64,000 nt of DNA from Dyadobacter sp. CY261 (lineage in GTDB: Bacteria; Bacteroidota; Bacteroidia; Cytophagales; Spirosomataceae): NCBI RefSeq assembly GCF_021440085.1, contig NZ_JAKCPW010000011.1:280329-344328 (forward strand), written 5' to 3'. Shown here in pieces: positions 61,701 through 64,000 of this stretch. The notes under the pieces are model-generated. The model did no database searches and was not told where the DNA came from. It was given only the letters and a program-made list of their open reading frames with translations. A program made the position numbers and the translations under genes. Positions within the stretch are counted from its first letter, which is position 1. The number at the start of each line of letters is the position of its first letter.

Positions 61701-62112
61701 CCAGAAACTGACCGTTGTCAAACCTAATGCAGCGCCAGAGATTACGGTTTCAAACTCACCTGCCGATATGGCTGAAATTGTCCCTGCAACTGAGCTGCCT
61801 GCGCTGGAAGTTTTCAAAGCGGAGGATATCCAACCGGCAGCGAAACCTGCGGAATTGATTTACAAAATCTATCCTAACCCAGCCTCCCACCAGATCTACA
61901 TCGAAAACGAAAGCAGCCCCGACCAAGGCTCGGATGCCAGCGGCAAAATTTGGATCAGGATTTTCAATTCGAGGGGATCGCTTGAAAAAGAAGTAATTAC
62001 CAATGAAAAGAAAGTGATGATCCCGATTGAAAACATACCGGAGGGATCGCACCTGATCCGCATCACCAATGGCAGGAAGGAAGTGACGAAGCATATTTTG
62101 ATCCGGCACTAA
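58777..62112 (+). CDS. T9SS-secreted repeat protein with three Cys modules and ten Ig-like repeats
   Basis: The 1111-aa protein begins with a signal peptide (MKKLYLLLAILAAPFFTDAQ). Residues 21-156 hold three repeats of about 46 aa, each with C-x16/17-C and the pattern ICGxxVPEGW...GGxxFxGxTI. Residues about 156-980 hold ten repeats of about 82 aa, each opening QTITF and showing ASSGLxVxYTSSNTAVATIV and TASQAGN. They resemble Ig-like bacterial domains (MBG or Big type), but the class is uncertain. The C-terminal about 85 residues, YKIYPNPASHQIYIENES to the end, are a T9SS type A sorting domain, so it should be exported and attached at the surface or released. Confidence 0.88.
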   Translation: MKKLYLLLAILAAPFFTDAQTMDICGAEVPEGWISIAVKSTYCGSNGGYFYIGKTITRIDGAAPGTVLDICGSDVPEGWVAIAVKSSFCSTVGGRLFFGRTIKKIEGLPIGTTLNVCGTNPPKGWIQTAVTGSCSRVGGYIFTGTTIQKISGMVDQTLTFNPLPAVNFGSADIAPVASTTSALPVSFSSSNPAVAGIVNGKIRIYGAGTTYITASQGGNNAYTPAPEVTQLLTVNKVTQGITFPAIPLKPFQTPDFSPGASANSGLPVTYSSGDPAVATIIGDKIHIVGTGSSAITASQAGNDNFHAATNVTQVLTVSKAAQNITFAPIPAKTTGAASFSPGATASSGLAITYTSSNKAVATIVSQKINIVGVGTSTITASQAGNSSYNAAPNAAQVLTVKSPQTITFKPTEEKLYGDAEYVPAAKTSSGLPLSFTSSNTKVATIVNGKIRITGVGISTIVASQAGNASFAPATSVSQQLTVKKGNQTITFAEITKQTVGNPDFAPGATASSGLAVSYTSSNTAVATIVNGKIRLLSSGQTNIVAAQAGNTLYNAATSVTRSLTVNKASQTITFKEIPPKLVGVADFAPDAKASSGLEVTYTSSNTAVATIVAGKIHVIKEGTSSITAIQAGNSAYLAAAKVIQTLTVTKADQTITFKAFTEKQATAADFAPNASASSKLPLSFTSSDLTVATIVSGKVHLVGAGTTTITASQAGNAAFNVAKKVSQLLTVVKVGQKIYFPVISIKAHGAADFDPAAKASSGLPVSYRSSNTSVATVVNGKVHIITTGEAIITASQKGNNVYEPASSVSQALTIGKASQTITFKAIPEKLVGAAVFDPAATSSSGLKVLYTSSNTAVAKIVNGKIQILKSGLTNIVASQPGNLTFEAAPTVSRPLVVKKNKQTITFNAIPTKVVGSPDFDPGAKASSGLKVTYKSSATVVATIVNGKVHIIKDGGSIITASQEGDDFWEAATIVSQKLTVVKPNAAPEITVSNSPADMAEIVPATELPALEVFKAEDIQPAAKPAELIYKIYPNPASHQIYIENESSPDQGSDASGKIWIRIFNSRGSLEKEVITNEKKVMIPIENIPEGSHLIRITNGRKEVTKHILIRH
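58837..59241 (+). repeat. Three 46-aa Cys-containing repeats
   Basis: Coding region for residues 21-155 of the T9SS protein. The repeat motif is (D/N)(I/V)CGxxxPxGW, then C and GGxxFxGxTIxxIxG. The Cys spacing is 17 residues in the first two repeats and 16 in the third. One disulfide per repeat is likely. Confidence 0.8.
59242..61722 (+). repeat. Ten repeats of about 82 residues (Ig-like array)
   Basis: Ten tandem units begin with (Q/N)xITF at about every 246-249 bases. Units share the pattern SGLxVxxxSSNxxVAxIVxGKIxIxxxG and ASQxGNxxxxAA followed by LTVxK. They differ at the DNA level and are therefore not a recent expansion. Such arrays act as spacers or ligand-binding stalks. Confidence 0.85.
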
Positions 62113-62218
62113 ACGCACGGGTTGAATCGGGGGAATTTCCGGAGATCATCAGAAGAAGCGACGACTTTTTTCTCCACAGCATCTCTCTGCAGTTTACTTA
62201 AATATTTGATATTAGCGA

Positions 62219-62248
62219 GTTATAGCGGAGGGTGATCTCCGCTATAAC
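62219..62248 (+). terminator. Intrinsic terminator after the T9SS protein gene
   Basis: GTTATAGCGGAG (62219-62230) pairs perfectly with CTCCGCTATAAC (62237-62248), a 12-bp stem with a 6-nt loop, followed by TTTTT at 62249-62253. This ends the T9SS gene 107 bases after its stop. Confidence 0.9.
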
Positions 62249-62489
62249 TTTTTCGACCGAATATAACTGATTGATTTTCAGCATCAGATTGAATAAAAAT
62301 CTGGAAAAGTTGCTCATCCTGGTTAGCAATTCGGTGAGCATCTTCCGGGTTAACTAGCGTGCTCACCGCAATAAAGCTTAGAAGCTTGTGCGTTTTCTGA
62401 CTATGGGTTTGTTTCGCGAAAACCAACGCGACAAGTCAGACACTCTAAAAGCAATTCTTCGACTCGCGTAACCGCCCGGCGGTAAAATC

Positions 62490-62694
62490 TGCCATGGCTT
62501 GCTGCCCGGCAAATCTCTGAAGGGAGCCGATGTAGCGGCTGAACTGACCAGGATTTGCTTGGTTGAAGGCTGTTATCCAGAACGAATTCAATGCGATAAT
62601 GGAAGCGAATTTATCCGCGGCGGCGGACCGCTCCAAGGAGATGGATTTATGGGCATATTCAAACGGTGTGACTCTTGACTTTTCAAGGTCCGGA
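62490..62694 (+). pseudogene. IS3-family (IS407-like) transposase OrfB fragment with GC-rich insertion
   Basis: The stretch reads CHGLLPGKSLKGADVAAELT, then YPERIQCDNGSEFI (the second Asp of the DDE triad), and, after a frameshift, SKEMDLWAYSNGVTLDFSRS. This is the core of an IS3-type transposase. The original reading ATC TCC AAG GAG is interrupted by 16 bases CGCGGCGGCGGACCGC between ATC and TCC, which shifts the frame. Both ends are absent. Inactive. Confidence 0.75.
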
Positions 62695-62903
62695 ATGTAC
62701 TATCTTACCATTACTTGATACATTGTAGAATTGACTAACTAGGACTTAGCTAGAATAAAGCTATAAAAGAAAAGTAATTTTTCATATCAGTGCACTACAG
62801 ATTTTATTTTACCGGTAATTTAAGTCGATTTTGTTGTTAAAGAGCCACCGTTTGTGATTGAGATCACTGATATTCCCAATAATACTTCTAGATTGTCACT
62901 GGA

Positions 62904-62933
62904 CAACTACTTAAATTTTTAAATTAGTAGTTG
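62904..62933 (+). repeat. Inverted repeat upstream of the IS3 OrfA fragment
   Basis: CAACTACT (62904-62911) and AGTAGTTG (62926-62933) are inverted copies around an AT-rich loop just before the OrfA start. It may be a hairpin in the leader, or a fragment of an IS end; true IS3 ends are not recognisable. Confidence 0.4.
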
Positions 62934-62936
62934 ACT

Positions 62937-63077
62937 ATGAAAAAGAAACACAGGAAATTCAGCGCAAGCTTCAAAGCCAAAGTGGCGATAGAAGCTATCA
63001 AAGAGGTACAAGCCGTGCAGGAACTAACGTCCAAGTTCGAGATCTATCCACAAGATTTCTATAACGATATGCTATAA
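62937..63077 (+). pseudogene. IS3-family OrfA N-terminal fragment
   Basis: The 46-codon frame MKKKHRKFSASFKAKVAIEA then IKEVQAVQELTSKFEIYP is the start of an IS3/IS407-type OrfA, a leucine-zipper HTH protein. The rest (the HxxQIxxWK part and the zipper) is replaced by unrelated sequence and a stop. It overlaps the 3' end of the minus-strand gene at 62998. Confidence 0.75.
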
Positions 63078-63411
63078 ACGCAGACACCTTATTGAGGCAC
63101 GAGAGGATACTTTCAAGTGCGAGACGGAAGTTGTCGGCTTTTTGGGGAATATAATTCAAGTTGGTGCTGGCGGTTCTCATCAGACACATAGCCGCAGAAA
63201 TGTATTGATTGACTAAGTTTTTGATCTCACGATTTTTCTGCTCCTGGAAGACAAATTGTTTGAATAAAAGGATCAACCGTTTTTCTTCTTTCACTGCTTT
63301 GTCAACGATAGCCCTAGACTGATGTTCGTCCAAGCTTTTCGGCTCCGTTCTTTGCGGATCTAGCTCATTCACCATCCGGTCAAGCCAATCTAAAGCATAC
63401 TCGTGTCCCAT
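62998..63411 (-). CDS. Hypothetical protein, possibly with 3' end altered by IS insertion
   Basis: The 137-aa frame is helical throughout, with LILLFKQFVFQEQKNREIKN and ISAAMCLMRTASTNLNYIPQ and an LSCLNKVSAFIAYRYRNLV end. No family recognised. Its last 26 codons or so run through the sequence of the IS3 OrfA fragment on the opposite strand, so the native C-terminus was probably cut by the insertion and the present tail (VDRSRTWTLVPARLVPL) is read from the IS. Nothing is known of its function. Confidence 0.5.
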   Translation of the reverse strand: MGHEYALDWLDRMVNELDPQRTEPKSLDEHQSRAIVDKAVKEEKRLILLFKQFVFQEQKNREIKNLVNQYISAAMCLMRTASTNLNYIPQKADNFRLALESILSCLNKVSAFIAYRYRNLVDRSRTWTLVPARLVPL

Positions 63412-63582
63412 AAAATATCAATTAAGTAAGCGTCAAGCCATCACTGAATGTCTGGGACAAAACTCAGTGATTCAGGTCATGAAAAAAATACGAGAAAACT
63501 ACTATTTCAACGTTTGGCAGCTACGCAAAAAGACGCAAATCAAACTATGCAAAAATACGTATTTCGGTCTAAATAGCCTAGA
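63412..63582. other. Intergenic region upstream of the hypothetical gene
   Basis: No gene recognised. It is the upstream region of the 137-aa gene and is AT-rich, as expected for a promoter, but no motif was assigned. Confidence 0.3.
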
Positions 63583-63690
63583 TTAGCCGTTTTCGCAAAT
63601 TTCAAGCCGATTCAGAAGCTCAACCCGATTTGACACACCTAGCTTTTCAAAAACGTTCTGAATACGGAATAAGCGCCGAAGGCTGGTGGC
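63583..63690 (-). pseudogene. LuxR-type HTH, C-terminal remnant
   Basis: On the minus strand the frame FRIQNVFEKLGVSNRVELLN ends RLEICENG and a stop. This matches the last helix of a LuxR-type HTH (typical HIYNIFEKLGVKNRTEL). Only about 35 codons are present, and what lies upstream (to the right) does not read as LuxR. Probably the end of a lost regulator or a hybrid two-component response protein. Confidence 0.55.
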
Positions 63691-63719
63691 TCAACCTTTC
63701 AGACTCTATATAATAGAAA

Positions 63720-63753
63720 AAGCCGCCGTGATGCCGTAAGCTTTTGGCGGCTT
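63720..63753 (-). terminator. Hairpin terminator on the minus strand
   Basis: AAGCCGCC (63720-63727) and GGCGGCTT (63746-63753) pair, and on the minus strand the stem is followed by TTTTCTATTA. It could end transcription from a gene to the right. The frame from 63860 to the edge might be that gene. Confidence 0.6.
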
Positions 63754-63859
63754 CTTACCATCTTAGAAATAGGGCCACTTATTTAGCTGCCTTTTTGCCG
63801 AGTTTGTTTGTCAGACTTTGATTAATGCAACTAATACCACTAGAATTTGTCCCCAAAGA

Positions 63860-64000
63860 CTAACCATCAGTCGGCTCCAATTTTGACCGCAGCTTGTCCA
63901 TATCATGTAGGCTTCCCATTTTTAGAGTGGTGCGATTTAGACTCAGTTGTTCATTGTGACAGTTAATTCTTCTTTTTTCACGGCATTTTCTTTCAGTAGT
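63860..64000 (-). CDS. Possible partial gene entering from the right edge
   Basis: From the right edge the minus strand is open for 46 codons (ending NEQLSLNRTTLKMGSLHDMD then KLRSKLEPTDG and stop). No family recognised and the segment is too short to judge. The terminator at 63720-63753 would fit as its end. Confidence 0.2.
   Translation of the reverse strand, partial: TTERKCREKRRINCHNEQLSLNRTTLKMGSLHDMDKLRSKLEPTDG

Noticed and set aside
62220..62426. 68-codon minus frame (MVFAKQTHSQ...) over the T9SS terminator
   Set aside because: Its 3' part reads through the strong terminator stem; middle reads protein-like but no family was seen, so it is not called.

Overview
The window looks like chromosomal DNA from a Bacteroidota bacterium of the Cytophagales type, most like Dyadobacter or a relative (inference). 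The signs are a SusC/SusD outer-membrane pair with lipoproteins and polysaccharide lyases, a type IX secretion (T9SS) C-terminal sorting domain, IS3-family remnants, and many small stress or accessory genes in short operons, each next to its own regulator. No rRNA, intact tRNA, CRISPR array or replication origin was seen.

Region by region. 1-3.7 kb: two SDR oxidoreductases divergent from a HxlR regulator, then Crp/Fnr, RidA and AHSA1 proteins. 3.8-8.4 kb: a tannase/feruloyl esterase, and a MocR regulator divergent from an Old Yellow Enzyme. 8.4-15 kb: a decayed stretch with MFS, saccharopine-dehydrogenase-like and esterase remnants among TetR, AraC, SDR and LLM-flavin genes. 15-27.2 kb: a minus-strand polysaccharide utilisation locus reading SusC, SusD, two lipoproteins, heparinase II/III-like lyase, PL8 lyase, BNR-4 protein; it probably imports and degrades an acidic, perhaps glycosaminoglycan-like, polymer. 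27.5-34.2 kb: a RibD-type reductase, a Zn protease, a beta-lactamase-fold hydrolase, and an ECF sigma factor with a membrane partner. 34.3-38.5 kb: a TPR-containing histidine kinase with a sigma-54 response regulator. 38.8-43.8 kb: an operon of two alpha/beta hydrolases, a YtcJ-like amidohydrolase and an outer-membrane barrel.

44-55.7 kb holds accessory genes: DJ-1/PfpI, a GNAT-nitrilase fusion, Crp/Fnr, VOC, MATE, SRPBCC, and two tightly packed SDR-regulator modules that repeat the architecture seen at 1 kb and 11 kb. Remnants of a response regulator and of a TonB-plug protein lie at 46.5-47.6 kb.

56.2-64 kb looks like a degraded mobile island. It begins at what appears to be the 3' end of a tmRNA or tRNA gene (minus strand) with its terminator, and contains three pieces of IS3-family transposase genes, a 469-aa protein of unknown function, and divergently from it a 1111-aa T9SS-secreted protein with three Cys-containing repeats followed by ten repeats of about 82 aa. 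It ends with an unknown gene run into by an IS fragment and a LuxR-type remnant. This island and its secreted repeat protein are the most interesting part of the window. Several candidate operators (HxlR, MocR, TetR, and unassigned direct repeats) are also reported.
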